NCBI RefSeq assembly: GCF_014205675.1
Contig: NZ_JACIIX010000006.1
Span: 1-60,489 of the forward strand
Direction of reading: 5' to 3'
From: Novispirillum itersonii
GTDB taxonomy: Bacteria > Pseudomonadota > Alphaproteobacteria > Rhodospirillales > Rhodospirillaceae
DNA length: 60,489 bases
Every line of letters begins with the position of its first letter. The stretch's first letter is position 1. The translations under genes and the position numbers were made by a program. The notes beneath the pieces were generated by a model that was not told the origin of the DNA, did no database searches, and saw nothing but the letters and a program-made list of their open reading frames with translations. Of the stretch, positions 44,575-54,022 are shown one piece after another.

Positions 44575-45618
44575 TCAGGCGGCCGGTCTTTGTGCCGACA
44601 GTTCCTTGCGGATGATCTCGGCGCCCGCACTCAGGGCATTGAGCTTGCCGCGCGCAACCTCGCGCGAGAGCGGTGCCATCCCGCAGTTGGTGCAGGGATA
44701 AAGCTTGTCGGCATCAACGAATTGCAGCGCCTTGCGCAGGGTCGCGGCGACCTCCTCGGGCGTCTCGACCGTGTTGGAGGCCACGTCAATCGCCCCCACC
44801 ATCACCTTTTTGCCGCGGATCAGCCCGATCAGGTCCAGTGGCACATGCGAATTGTGACATTCCAGCGAAACCATGCCGATGCTGGATTTCTGGATTGTCG
44901 GAAAGGTCTGTTCATACTGGCGCCATTCGTTGCCGAGCGTCTTTTTCCAGTCGGTATTGGCCTTGATGCCATAGCCATAGCAGATGTGGACGGCGGTTTC
45001 GCATTTCAGCCCCTCGGCCGCGCGCTCTAACGCAGCCACGCCCCAGTCGTTCACATCCTCGAAGAAGACGTTGAAGGCGGGTTCATCGAACTGGATGATG
45101 TCGACACCGGCCGCTTCAAGTTCGCGCGCTTCCTCGTTGAGGATTTTGGCAAATTCCCATGCCAGCTTTTCGCGGCTTTTGTAGTGAGCGTCGTAAAGCG
45201 TGTCGATCATCGTCATCGGCCCGGGCAGTGCCCATTTGACCGGCGATTTGGTCTGGGCACGCAGGAATTTCGCGTCATCGACAAAAACCGGTCTGGTGCG
45301 TGCCACAGCCCCCACCACAGTAGGCACACTCGCCTCATAGCGCTTACGGATCGTCACTGTCTCGCGTTTGGTGAAGTCGACGCCCCTGAGGCTCTCGATG
45401 AAGGTTGTCACAAAATGCTGACGCGTCTGTTCACCGTCGCTGACGATGTCGATGCCCGCAAACTGCTGTTCGGCCAGCGTGATGCGCAGGGCGTCTTGCT
45501 TGGCCTCGGCCAAAGCGTCGCCTTCAAGTTTCCAGTCGGACCAGAGCTTTTCGGGTTCGCACAGCCAGGAGGGTTTGGGAAGGCTGCCGGCGGTCGAGGT
45601 GGGGAGGAGCTTCGTCAT
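44575..45618 (-). CDS. mesD: Folate-independent methionine synthase MesD (core-MetE type)
   Basis: A 347-residue protein corresponding to the C-terminal catalytic half of cobalamin-independent methionine synthase. Zinc-site segments include VHICYGYG and CTNCGMAPLSREVARGK, with a conserved GSLPKPSWL start and QFDEPAFNVFFEDV. It lacks the N-terminal folate-binding domain of MetE. The next gene upstream encodes DUF1852; in published work on folate-independent methionine synthases, core-MetE proteins paired with DUF1852 are MesD, which needs MesX and oxygen. It should make methionine from homocysteine with a methyl donor that is not methyl-THF. ATG 45618 follows an AAGAGGT site. Part of the segment splitting dgdR from dgdA. 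Confidence 0.88.
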   Translation of the reverse strand: MTKLLPTSTAGSLPKPSWLCEPEKLWSDWKLEGDALAEAKQDALRITLAEQQFAGIDIVSDGEQTRQHFVTTFIESLRGVDFTKRETVTIRKRYEASVPTVVGAVARTRPVFVDDAKFLRAQTKSPVKWALPGPMTMIDTLYDAHYKSREKLAWEFAKILNEEARELEAAGVDIIQFDEPAFNVFFEDVNDWGVAALERAAEGLKCETAVHICYGYGIKANTDWKKTLGNEWRQYEQTFPTIQKSSIGMVSLECHNSHVPLDLIGLIRGKKVMVGAIDVASNTVETPEEVAATLRKALQFVDADKLYPCTNCGMAPLSREVARGKLNALSAGAEIIRKELSAQRPAA

Positions 45619-45659
45619 CAGGTTTTACCTCTTCTTGAGTGTGTTTTTGGTCTGACGCA

Positions 45660-46646
45660 TCATTCGGCGGCGTAGTGCGCGGACCCATCTTTGAGCACCG
45701 CACGCAGCGGCACGATGAAGGTGTCGCGCGCAAGTTCGCCCTGCCGGATTGCCAGTTGCGTGCGTTCCTCGCGGTCATAGGTGATGCGCGTGTACGAGAA
45801 GTCCTGATGGTTGAGGCGCGGCCTGAACACCTCGCCTGCCACTGAATTCGCATTGTAGATTTCGGGACGATAGATCTTCTGGAAGGTCTCCATCGTGGCA
45901 ATGGTGCTGATCAGCTCAAGATTGGTGTAGTCGTTCAGGAGATCGCCGAAGAAATAGAAAGCATAGGGCGCGGTGCTTCCCTGAGGCAGGAAATAGCGCA
46001 CCTCCATTCCCATTTTACGGAAATAGGCTTCGGTCAGCGAGGTCTCGCCCGGTGTGTATTCAATGCCCAGAACCGGGTGGGCATTGGTGGTGCGGGTATA
46101 GGTTTTTGCGTCCGAGACGCTCAGGCAGATCACCGGCAGTCTGGCGAATTGTGCCTTGTAGGCCTCCGAGGCGACGAAGGCCCGGAAGATGCGCCCGTGC
46201 AGATCGCCAAAATCACCCGGAACGCTGAAGCCCGTGCGCCCGGCGTTATGCTCGCGCAGCAGCACGCTGAAATCGTAGTCACGCACATAGGACGAGAAGT
46301 TGTTGCCGACGATGCCGGGGATCTCGGTGCCGGTCTTGTGGTCGGTAACCGTGGTTTGGAGAATTTCGATGGCGGGAAAGCGCCCTGCCACGCCGTTCAC
46401 TGACAGATCGACCGAGACGATATCGAGCGTGACACTGTAACGATCGCCATGAGGATTATCCCAATGGGCCAGACTGTTGAAACGGTTGTCGATCATCTGA
46501 AGGGCATTGCGCAGGTTTTGCCGGCGGCTTTCGCCGCGCGCGAGATTGGCGAAGTTGGTGGTGAGGCGGGTGCTTTCGGCGGGTGTATAGTCCTCGTCGA
46601 AACGCAGTGTTTTGAGGGTGAAGTCGAACTGGGCCGTCATGGTCAT
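45660..46646 (-). CDS. mesX: DUF1852 protein MesX, partner of MesD
   Basis: A 328-residue protein of family DUF1852. Recognisable stretches are FTLKTLRFDEDYTPAESTRLTTNFANLARGESR, YSVTLDIVSVDLSVNG, ILQTTVTDHKTGTEIPGIVGNNFSSYVRDYDFSVLL and MEVRYFLPQGSTAPYAFYFFGD. No standard cofactor motif is visible. Published genetics places MesX as required with MesD for folate-independent methionine synthesis. It lies 41 bp upstream of mesD on the same strand and the pair is surely cotranscribed. ATG 46646 follows AAGAGA. Compared with flanking genes the DNA looks less GC-saturated at third positions by eye, consistent with acquisition. Confidence 0.88.
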   Translation of the reverse strand: MTMTAQFDFTLKTLRFDEDYTPAESTRLTTNFANLARGESRRQNLRNALQMIDNRFNSLAHWDNPHGDRYSVTLDIVSVDLSVNGVAGRFPAIEILQTTVTDHKTGTEIPGIVGNNFSSYVRDYDFSVLLREHNAGRTGFSVPGDFGDLHGRIFRAFVASEAYKAQFARLPVICLSVSDAKTYTRTTNAHPVLGIEYTPGETSLTEAYFRKMGMEVRYFLPQGSTAPYAFYFFGDLLNDYTNLELISTIATMETFQKIYRPEIYNANSVAGEVFRPRLNHQDFSYTRITYDREERTQLAIRQGELARDTFIVPLRAVLKDGSAHYAAE

Positions 46647-46691
46647 GTCTCTTTGCTTCTCAAGCGCGGTTTCATGGCTGTATGACGGAAC

Positions 46692-46708
46692 TTTCCCTTG
46701 ACGGGAAA
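46692..46708. promoter_or_regulatory. Probable LysR box between mesX and its regulator
   Basis: TTTCCC (46692-46697) and GGGAAA (46703-46708) form a perfect interrupted palindrome with 5 bases between, in the 101-bp divergent promoter. Its size and place fit a LysR-type recognition site; binding is inferred. Confidence 0.6.
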
Positions 46709-46747
46709 TGTGATTATCTCAGTGTTTCATGACGGGGAGTCATGTGC

Positions 46748-47620
46748 ATGCTAGACACTCAACCCCTTGCGATCCTGCGCGAGGTTGACCGCACGGGCAG
46801 CCTGACCTCTGCTGCCGATAAACTGTGTCTCACGCAATCGGCAATAAGCCATGCGATCCGGCGGTTTGAGGAGCGCCATGGCGTCAAGGTCTGGGAGCGC
46901 GAAGGGCGCACGCTGCGCCTGACACCTGCGGGGCAATACCTGCTGGCGCTGGCGAACCGGGTGTTGCCGCAGCTTGAGCATGGCCTGAGTGTGGTCGAGG
47001 ATTATGCGCGCGGCCGTCGCGGCGCGATCCGCATCGGCATGGAATGTCATCCCTGTCAGGACTGGCTGATGCGCGTCGTAGATCCCTTCCTTGCTGAGTG
47101 GCCGGATGTGGAGCTTGATGTTACCTCGGCCTTTCAGTTCGGCGGGCTCGCGGCGCTTCTGGGTCATGAGATCGACGTGCTGGTGACCCCTGATCCGATT
47201 GTACGGCCCGGCCTGGACTATCTGCCGGTGTTCGATTACGAACTGGTGCTGGCCGTGGCAGAGGCCCATCCTCTGGCAAGAAAAGACAGCGTCGGGCCTG
47301 AGGATCTGGCCGGGGAAACGCTTGTGACGTATCCCGTTGCGCGTGAGAGGCTGGACATTTTCACGCAGTTTTTTGTCCCGGCAGGTGCCCTGCCGCGCCG
47401 GCACCGCACAGTCGAGACCACGGATCTGATGCTGCGCCTTGTCGCCTCGGGCAGAGCTGTCAGCGCGACGCCGGACTGGCTGGTGCGCGAGGCCAGGGGC
47501 GTCCGGGGCATACGCCTTGGTCAAGGCATCGCCAAGTCCATCCATCTTGGCCTGCGCACGGGCGAGCGGCCCGATTACATGCGCGGGCTCGTGGATCTGG
47601 CCGCGCGGACAAAGGTCTAG
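46748..47620 (+). CDS. LysR-family regulator (MetR-like) of the mesX-mesD operon
   Basis: A 290-residue LysR protein. The helix-turn-helix is AILREVDRTGSLTSAADKLCLTQSAISHAIRRFEERHGVKVWEREGR. The effector domain includes RIGMECHPCQDWLMRVVDPFLAEWPDVELDV, resembling MetR, the homocysteine-responsive activator of metE. It is divergent from mesX with a palindromic box between, so it probably activates the operon in response to homocysteine or methionine limitation. ATG 46748 is 8 bases from GGGGAG and is preferred to ATG 46742, which is only 2 bases away. It is part of the segment between the two duplicated dgdR/dgdA promoter copies. Confidence 0.87.
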   Translation: MLDTQPLAILREVDRTGSLTSAADKLCLTQSAISHAIRRFEERHGVKVWEREGRTLRLTPAGQYLLALANRVLPQLEHGLSVVEDYARGRRGAIRIGMECHPCQDWLMRVVDPFLAEWPDVELDVTSAFQFGGLAALLGHEIDVLVTPDPIVRPGLDYLPVFDYELVLAVAEAHPLARKDSVGPEDLAGETLVTYPVARERLDIFTQFFVPAGALPRRHRTVETTDLMLRLVASGRAVSATPDWLVREARGVRGIRLGQGIAKSIHLGLRTGERPDYMRGLVDLAARTKV

Positions 47621-47687
47621 GTCGGCAGCGCCTCTATTGGCTGTCGCGGTACCGGGCGGCCTTTCAGATGCGGGACCGTCTGACAGG

Positions 47688-49129
<1,442 letters not shown>

Positions 49130-49280
49130 GGCGGAGAAAAGGGACGGGGGCACGGAACCCCCGTTCATCCGGTAGGGAAAAGGGCGCGTCAGCCTGTGCC
49201 GGGCCCTTGATTCCGGCGTCATGCCGTGGCTTTCTGGCAGGGGCGGGGGTGTGCCCGGGCCTGCCGGAGGGAGTTGCCAG

Positions 49281-49904
49281 ATGGAAGCAGACCTGATCAC
49301 GGTCATAACCGTCCTTGGGCTCTACGCCGCTGTTCTGGTCAGTCCGGGGCCGAATTTCGCCCTGATCAGCCGTCTGGCGGTCTCAGGGGCGCGGTCCACC
49401 GCCACCGGGGCCATTTTCGGGCTGGCCTGTGCCGCCACACTCTATGCCACCCTGTCGATGACCGGCCTTGCCCTGATCCTGACGCGGGTCGGGTGGCTGG
49501 CAGGTTTCGTCCAGATCGCGGGGGGCTGCTATCTTCTTTATCTCGGCGTCATGGCCTGGCGGTCTGATCAGGGGAAAGCCCCGCAGCAGCGGCAGGCTGA
49601 TCCCGGAAGTTTTCGGCGCGGGTTGCGGATGGGGGCGTTGGTGAACCTGTCCAATCCCAAAGGCATCGCCTTTTTCATCGGTCTTTATGCCGTTGCCGTC
49701 CCTCCGGAGACCACTGTCTGGGCCAAGGCGGTGATCCTGACCGGTGGATTTGTGCTGGAAATTATCTGGTACGGTTTTGTCATCCTGCTGCTGTCAACCC
49801 GACCGGCCCGGGCCGCCTATGACCGTTTCGGGCGCTGGATTGAACGGGGGATCGGGACGCTGCTGGCCGCTTTTGGTCTGCGGCTGATTTCGGAAAAGCT
49901 GTAA
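49281..49904 (+). CDS. LysE-family amino acid exporter
   Basis: A 207-residue inner-membrane protein with about six hydrophobic spans. Family markers are VSPGPNFALISRLAVSGARS near the N terminus, CYLLYLGVMAWRS and GALVNLSNPKGIAFFIGLYAV. LysE/RhtB proteins export amino acids or their derivatives. ATG 49281 follows GGAGGG at 49266-49271; in-frame sequence upstream is not conserved-looking. Its position after dgdA suggests export of amino-acid-like compounds, but a separate promoter is possible: a GC-rich hairpin at 49144-49164 separates them. Confidence 0.9.
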   Translation: MEADLITVITVLGLYAAVLVSPGPNFALISRLAVSGARSTATGAIFGLACAATLYATLSMTGLALILTRVGWLAGFVQIAGGCYLLYLGVMAWRSDQGKAPQQRQADPGSFRRGLRMGALVNLSNPKGIAFFIGLYAVAVPPETTVWAKAVILTGGFVLEIIWYGFVILLLSTRPARAAYDRFGRWIERGIGTLLAAFGLRLISEKL

Positions 49905-49937
49905 CCCAACGGAGGAGGGCGTTGACGCCGCCCTTCT

Positions 49938-50801
49938 TTAAAACTCCGCCCGGGCGTCCATCGCCACCGGGCCGCCATCGCGGGCGGCCCACAGGCGCAG
50001 CGTGCTGCCGCCAGCCTCGGCGTGCAGGATAATGTCCGCATCATCAAACAGGGTCGACAGGCTGCGGAAGTGGAAGGTTTTCGGCGGCTGGCCGTGCAGG
50101 TCGGCGGCGAAGTGGCACAGCAGCGTCGCCAGCATCGGCCCATGCACCACCAGCCCGGGGTAGCCCTCCACCTGCCGGGCGTAAGGGGCGTCGTAATGGA
50201 TGCGATGACCGTTGAAGGTCAGGGCCGAATAGCGGAACAGCAGGGTCGGCGTCGGGGTGATCCGCCGCTGATGGTGGCCCGCCGGGGCAGCAGGCGGGGC
50301 AGCCTTGGCGGCGGTGTCGGTGGCTTCACTGCGATAGACGATGTCCTGCCGCTCGGTCAGCAGCGGGCGGGCGTCGGGGCCGGTGATCTCATGCTGAACC
50401 GTGACGAAGCACAGTGGCCCGGTGCGGCCCTGCTTCAGGGTGACATCGGTGACGGTGGAGCGGCGGGTGATTTCCTCGCCGATGCGTGGGGCATCGTGGA
50501 AGGTGAAGGCCCCACCGGCCCACATCCGGCGCGGCAGCGGCACCGGTGGCAGGAACCCGCCTTTGGCCGGGTGGCCGTCGCGGCCGAGATCGGTCATTGC
50601 CGCAGCCGGTGGGGCGATGCACAGGTGGATCAGCAGCGGCGCGGCAGCCCCGGCAGCCGGATCGCAGCCGCACCCCAGTGTGGCGGCAAAACGGCGGGCC
50701 AGCTCCGGCGTCACGGTTTCGGCGGCGGTGTCGCTGCGGCCGATCCAGCCCCGCAGCAGGGCAAGGTCAATGGGGGCTGAGCCGGTCGGGGGCTGGGGCA
50801 T
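49938..50801 (-). CDS. MaoC-like / FAS1-type dehydratase (mesaconyl-C4-CoA hydratase-like)
   Basis: A 287-residue double hot-dog protein. The N-terminal half includes PLPRRMWAGGAFTFHDAPRIGEEITRRSTVTDV, and the C-terminal half has the hydratase core LLFRYSALTFNGHRIHYDAPYARQVEGYPGLVVHGPMLATLL. The Asp/His pair in NGHRIHYD is the catalytic element. The family includes mesaconyl-C4-CoA hydratase and the fungal/mitochondrial 3-hydroxyacyl dehydratase HTD2; the substrate here is unclear. ATG 50801 was chosen; the frame runs on into low-complexity DNA to 50927. Convergent with the LysE gene. Confidence 0.85.
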   Translation of the reverse strand: MPQPPTGSAPIDLALLRGWIGRSDTAAETVTPELARRFAATLGCGCDPAAGAAAPLLIHLCIAPPAAAMTDLGRDGHPAKGGFLPPVPLPRRMWAGGAFTFHDAPRIGEEITRRSTVTDVTLKQGRTGPLCFVTVQHEITGPDARPLLTERQDIVYRSEATDTAAKAAPPAAPAGHHQRRITPTPTLLFRYSALTFNGHRIHYDAPYARQVEGYPGLVVHGPMLATLLCHFAADLHGQPPKTFHFRSLSTLFDDADIILHAEAGGSTLRLWAARDGGPVAMDARAEF

Positions 50802-50972
50802 GGCGGCGGTCTCCGGCGATGGGCTGCGGAAACAGGGTAGGGGGCAGGGGGGCTGAAGGCCAGCGGAAAGACTTACCGTCAAGAGGGGGGCGGATCCCGC
50901 AGCAGCAGCGCCGCCGCCGCAGGCCACATTGCTCCGGGCCGGGAGCGTTGCGCTGTGGCGCTGGCGTCTCGC

Positions 50973-51034
50973 CTCTGGACTCTGGCTTCTGGACTCTGGC
51001 TTCTGGCTTCTGGACTCTGGCTTCTGGCTTCTGG
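50973..51034. repeat. 7-bp period tandem repeat
   Basis: About nine units of CTCTGGA / CTTCTGG in series. It belongs to the 468-bp gene-free stretch between the dehydratase and rpsU. Reading frames through it are repetitive and do not look like real proteins. Confidence 0.85.
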
Positions 51035-51039
51035 GGGGA

Positions 51040-51059
51040 GGGTGGTTTGCAAACCACCC
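51040..51059. repeat. Perfect 20-bp palindrome
   Basis: GGGTGGTTTGCAAACCACCC, a perfect palindrome without a loop. It sits between two tandem arrays. The gap-free symmetry is more like a protein-binding site than an RNA hairpin. Confidence 0.75.
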
Positions 51060-51063
51060 CTCA

Positions 51064-51120
51064 TACCATCCTCCCTACCATCCCCCCTACCATCCCCCCT
51101 ACCATCCCCCCTACCATCCG
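51064..51120. repeat. 12-bp tandem repeat
   Basis: TACCATCCCCCC repeated from 51064, 51076, 51088, 51100 and 51112 (the first has a T replacing a C, the last is truncated). It is followed by GGGGGGTGG, which can fold back on the C tracts. One strand is almost purely pyrimidine apart from the TACCAT core. Confidence 0.88.
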
Positions 51121-51166
51121 GGGGGGTGGCTAAGGGGGTGGTCAGGGGTGGATCGGAAAAAGCAGA

Positions 51167-51207
51167 CAAAAACAAAGGCCTGCCCCGGGGAAACCGGGAC
51201 AGGCCTT
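51167..51207 (-). terminator. Terminator of rpsU
   Basis: AAAGGCCTGCCCCGG pairs with CCGGGACAGGCCTTT (one mismatch), followed on the minus strand by GTTTTTGT. Confidence 0.88.
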
Positions 51208-51269
51208 TATCTCAAGAGTGCACTCTCGTGCCCGTTACGCAATGCGCAACGGAGCGCGATCAGGGACCC

Positions 51270-51482
51270 TTAGAAGCCTTCACGCTCCAGACGCTTACGC
51301 TCCAGCTTACGGGAGCGGCGAACGGCTTCCGCCTCTTCACGCGCCTTCTTTTCGGACGGCTTCTCGAAGCTACGACGCAGCTTCATTTCACGGAAGATAC
51401 CTTCACGCTGCATCTTCTTCTTCAGGGCCTTGAGGGCCTGATCGACGTTATTGTCACGAACGAGAACCTGCACTACAGTCAC
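51270..51482 (-). CDS. rpsU: 30S ribosomal protein S21
   Basis: A 70-residue basic protein, [20 protein letters not shown] at the N terminus and a lysine/arginine-rich helix ([39 protein letters not shown]) after it, the standard bS21 sequence pattern. S21 sits near the 3' end of 16S rRNA and assists initiation. It is monocistronic with its own terminator. A GAGGGGG Shine-Dalgarno stretch precedes the start. It is divergent from def at 51747. Confidence 0.97.
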   Translation of the reverse strand: MTVVQVLVRDNNVDQALKALKKKMQREGIFREMKLRRSFEKPSEKKAREEAEAVRRSRKLERKRLEREGF

Positions 51483-51613
51483 CCCCTCTCGGCAGGGTTG
51501 GGAGGATGCGCAGTTGCCCGCGTACCCTGTGATCCGACCGCGAGACCGGCAGGTCTTTACAGACCCGGGATCTCGCGAAGGGCGGTTCTATACCACGGTG
51601 ATCCGGGCCTGTG

Positions 51614-51643
51614 AACCGTAATATCGTCTATAAACCGTAATAT
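51614..51643. promoter_or_regulatory. Direct repeat in the rpsU-def intergenic region
   Basis: AACCGTAATAT occurs at 51614-51624 and 51633-51643, 19 bp apart. It lies in a 264-bp divergent promoter region that is otherwise without coding potential. A regulator-binding site is possible. Confidence 0.4.
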
Positions 51644-51746
51644 TGGCCAGCCACCGGCCTTTTTGCGTCAGCAAAGGGGCCTGCCACCAACTTTCCGCAC
51701 TATTGTACCCCTTTACGGCAGGGCATGGCCACTCCATAGTCAGGAT

Positions 51747-52265
51747 ATGGCTATTCTGAAAATTGCCCGCATGGGCCACCCGGTCCTGCGCTCCGCGGCG
51801 CAGCCGGTCGAAGATCCGACCAGCCCGGAGATCCGCCGTCTGGTCGCTGATATGCAGGACACCCTGCGCGATGCGGGCGGCGTCGGGCTGGCCGCGCCGC
51901 AGGTCTATGTGCCGCTGCGGATTGTCATTTTCTTTGCGCCGCCGGACCGCAACAACGGTGTGGCGGTGCCGATGACCACCCTGATCAACCCGGTGATTGA
52001 AGCCATCGGCGATGATCTGGCCGATCAGGTGGAAGGCTGCCTGTCGCTGCCCGGAATGGCGGGGAAAGTGCGGCGCCCGGCGGCGGTCCGTTACCGGGGG
52101 GTGGATCTGGACAACGCCCCGGTTGACGTGCAGGCCTATGGGTTTCATGCCCGGGTGGTGCAGCACGAGGTGGACCATCTCGACGGCATCCTGTATCCCA
52201 TGCGCATGACCGACCTGACCACCTTCGGCTTTGTCGAGGAACTCAGGAAGGCGGCGGCGAGCTGA
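51747..52265 (+). CDS. def: Peptide deformylase
   Basis: A 172-residue metalloenzyme removing the N-formyl group from nascent proteins. The three family motifs are present: GGVGLAAPQV, EGCLSLPG (with the metal-binding Cys) and QHEVDHLDG (the HEXXH motif). An unusually long loop, IFFAPPDRNNGVAVPMTTL, lies where most type 1 enzymes are shorter. ATG 51747 follows a TCAGGA site; in-frame sequence upstream is not PDF-like. Its stop codon overlaps the possible first ATG of the coq9-like gene, so the two form an operon. Confidence 0.95.
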   Translation: MAILKIARMGHPVLRSAAQPVEDPTSPEIRRLVADMQDTLRDAGGVGLAAPQVYVPLRIVIFFAPPDRNNGVAVPMTTLINPVIEAIGDDLADQVEGCLSLPGMAGKVRRPAAVRYRGVDLDNAPVDVQAYGFHARVVQHEVDHLDGILYPMRMTDLTTFGFVEELRKAAAS

Positions 52266-52282
52266 TGGAAGGAGTGGGGCTT

Positions 52283-52957
52283 ATGACCGAGCTGACCCTT
52301 GATGATATGCGGGACCGTCTGGTGCTGGCGGCGCTGGCGCATATCCCCTTTGATGGCTGGAGCCTGCGCGCCCTGCGCCATGCCGCGCAGGACTGCGATT
52401 TTGATGCCTCGGTGCCGGAGCGGCTGTTTCCGCACGGGGTGATTGATGCGGTGGAACACTTCACCCGCCTTGCCGATGCCCGGATGGCGGAGGATGCCGA
52501 AGCCCTGTTGAGCGCCGATGACAAGGTGCGGGACCGGCTGTTCAAGGTGATTCAGGCCCGGCTGATGCGGTGGCAGGACCATAAGGAAGCGGTGCGCCGT
52601 GCGCTGTCGGTCTATGCGCTGCCGACCAACCTGACCCGCGCCGCTGCTGCCACCGCCCGCACGGCGGATGCCATCTGGCGCGCCGCCGGCGACCGCTCGA
52701 ATGACTTCAACTGGTATACCAAGCGGGCCTCGCTGACCGGCATCTATGCCGCCACCCTGCTGTACTGGCTGGATGACAGCACCGAGGAGTCGGTGGACAC
52801 CTGGGACTATCTGCACCGCCGTCTCGATGGCATGGTGGCCGCCATCAAGACCCGCCAGTCGATCCAGAAGAAGGTGGAAAAGACCTTCAGCCACCTGCCG
52901 GGGCCGTTCGCGCTGCTGGCGCAGGCCCGCCGTCTGCGGCCGCGCATGCCGACCTGA
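52283..52957 (+). CDS. COQ9-family ubiquinone biosynthesis protein
   Basis: A 224-residue helical protein. COQ9 markers are ALAHIPFDGWSLRALRHAAQD near the N terminus and DRSNDFNWYTKRASLTGIYAATLLYWLDDSTE in the C-terminal part, the lipid-binding region. COQ9 binds isoprenoid lipids and presents ubiquinone intermediates to the hydroxylase COQ7; it is found in alphaproteobacteria and mitochondria. ATG 52283 follows GGAAGGAGTGGGG; an ATG at 52265 overlapping the def stop is also possible. The last ~30 residues are basic. Confidence 0.93.
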   Translation: MTELTLDDMRDRLVLAALAHIPFDGWSLRALRHAAQDCDFDASVPERLFPHGVIDAVEHFTRLADARMAEDAEALLSADDKVRDRLFKVIQARLMRWQDHKEAVRRALSVYALPTNLTRAAAATARTADAIWRAAGDRSNDFNWYTKRASLTGIYAATLLYWLDDSTEESVDTWDYLHRRLDGMVAAIKTRQSIQKKVEKTFSHLPGPFALLAQARRLRPRMPT

Positions 52958-52974
52958 CCGGCAGGGCCTGCGGC

Positions 52975-53541
52975 TCAGGCCAGAAGCCGGTCGAGCAGGG
53001 CCAGAAGATCGGCCCGCAGGTCAGCCGGGTTTTCCGGCGGCAGGCAGGGCAGACCGATTAACGCACCATACAGCAGGCGGGCATGGCGTCCCGCCTGTTC
53101 TGCTGTCTGGCCGTGCTGGATGAACAGCGCGGTCAGGAAGGTCAGCCGCTGGTCATCCACCTCCCGCAGGGTGGTGGCGGCGTCCGGGTCGTGGCGGGCC
53201 CACTGGCGGATGGCCATCTCGACCGCCTCGCCCCCATAGGGGTGGCTGCGGTCGTCGGTGGCCAGCAGGGTCAGCTGATGCAGCCGGGCGCTGGCGGGGG
53301 CCGGGGTGTCAGCATCGGCAATCGCCGCGATGATCTCCTGTGTTCCCCGGATCTTCCAGTGTGCCAGCATCGCCGTCTTCAGGGCGGGAACATCACGGAA
53401 ATGCCAGTAGAACGATCCCTTGCTGACCTTCAGGGCGCGGGCAAGGGCTTCTGCCCGCACGGCCTGAATGCCCCCGTCACTCAGGGCGCGGAAGGCGGCT
53501 TCAATCCAGTGCTGGTCAGAGAGGGTGTCGCGGGATGTCAT
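52975..53541 (-). CDS. TetR-family regulator
   Basis: A 188-residue regulator. The helix-turn-helix is AAFRALSDGGIQAVRAEALARALKVSKGSFYWHFRDVPALKTAML; the C-terminal domain includes HPYGGEAVEMAIRQWARHD. ATG 53541 gives the family N terminus; the frame upstream lies across the operator region. Two palindromic operator-like sites precede it, and a small membrane protein gene is divergent at 53627, so it probably represses that gene and itself. The half-site CATACG/CGTATG is the same as at the ridA-tetR locus. Confidence 0.9.
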   Translation of the reverse strand: MTSRDTLSDQHWIEAAFRALSDGGIQAVRAEALARALKVSKGSFYWHFRDVPALKTAMLAHWKIRGTQEIIAAIADADTPAPASARLHQLTLLATDDRSHPYGGEAVEMAIRQWARHDPDAATTLREVDDQRLTFLTALFIQHGQTAEQAGRHARLLYGALIGLPCLPPENPADLRADLLALLDRLLA

Positions 53542-53549
53542 CCTGAATC

Positions 53550-53608
53550 CATACGCTGCCGTATTGACCGGGGCAAGAAAAACTGCTTCCATACGGCACC
53601 GTATGGAA
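53550..53608. promoter_or_regulatory. Two operator palindromes between tetR and the membrane protein gene
   Basis: Site 1: CATACG-N4-CGTATT at 53550-53565. Site 2: CATACG-N4-CGTATG at 53590-53605, extending to 10-bp perfect arms (TTCCATACGG and its complement, 53587-53608). Centres are 40 bp apart, about four helical turns, so two dimers could bind the same face. Confidence 0.8.
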
Positions 53609-53626
53609 ATGATCAGGGGACCCCTC

Positions 53627-54019
53627 ATGAATTACTGGAATGCCGCCGCCGGAGTCCTGTCGTCGGTCACACTGGCGGTCCATCTGTTCGCCGGGGGGTC
53701 GGAGGTGCATGACCCTCTGTTGGCTGCCGGGCCGTCCGTGGTCCTGCAAACCTACATCACCGTGCTGTGGCATGCGGTGTCGGTGATTTTAGCCATTAAC
53801 AGCCTTGTCCTGCTGGCCGCCGCACGGCGGACGGAGATGGGGCCATGGCCGGTCTGGCTGGTGTGCGCACAATATGCCGCCTATGCGGGCCTGTTCATCG
53901 CTTACGGCAGCCGTAATCTCGGCACGTTGATGGAAACCCCGCAGTGGATCATTTTCCTGCTGATTGCCGGTCTGGCCCTGCGGGGTACGCGGGCCTCCCG
54001 GTTGCTGAAACCGTCCTGA
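53627..54019 (+). CDS. Small four-span membrane protein of unknown function
   Basis: A 130-residue protein with about four hydrophobic segments: AAAGVLSSVTLAVHLFAGG, ITVLWHAVSVILAINSLVLL, VWLVCAQYAAYAGLFIAYG and PQWIIFLLIAGLALRG. His residues lie near spans 1 and 2. I recognise no family. It is divergent from the TetR gene with two palindromic operators between, so it is probably the regulated target. The start at ATG 53627 follows CAGGGGA. It ends four bases before the convergent APH-like gene. Confidence 0.78.
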   Translation: MNYWNAAAGVLSSVTLAVHLFAGGSEVHDPLLAAGPSVVLQTYITVLWHAVSVILAINSLVLLAAARRTEMGPWPVWLVCAQYAAYAGLFIAYGSRNLGTLMETPQWIIFLLIAGLALRGTRASRLLKPS

Positions 54020-54022
54020 GGC

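Noticed and set aside
44335-47687. Transposon or integron carrying mesD-mesX
   Set aside because: No transposase, integrase, terminal inverted repeats or short target duplication; the flanking copies are diverged promoter DNA, which fits homologous recombination better.
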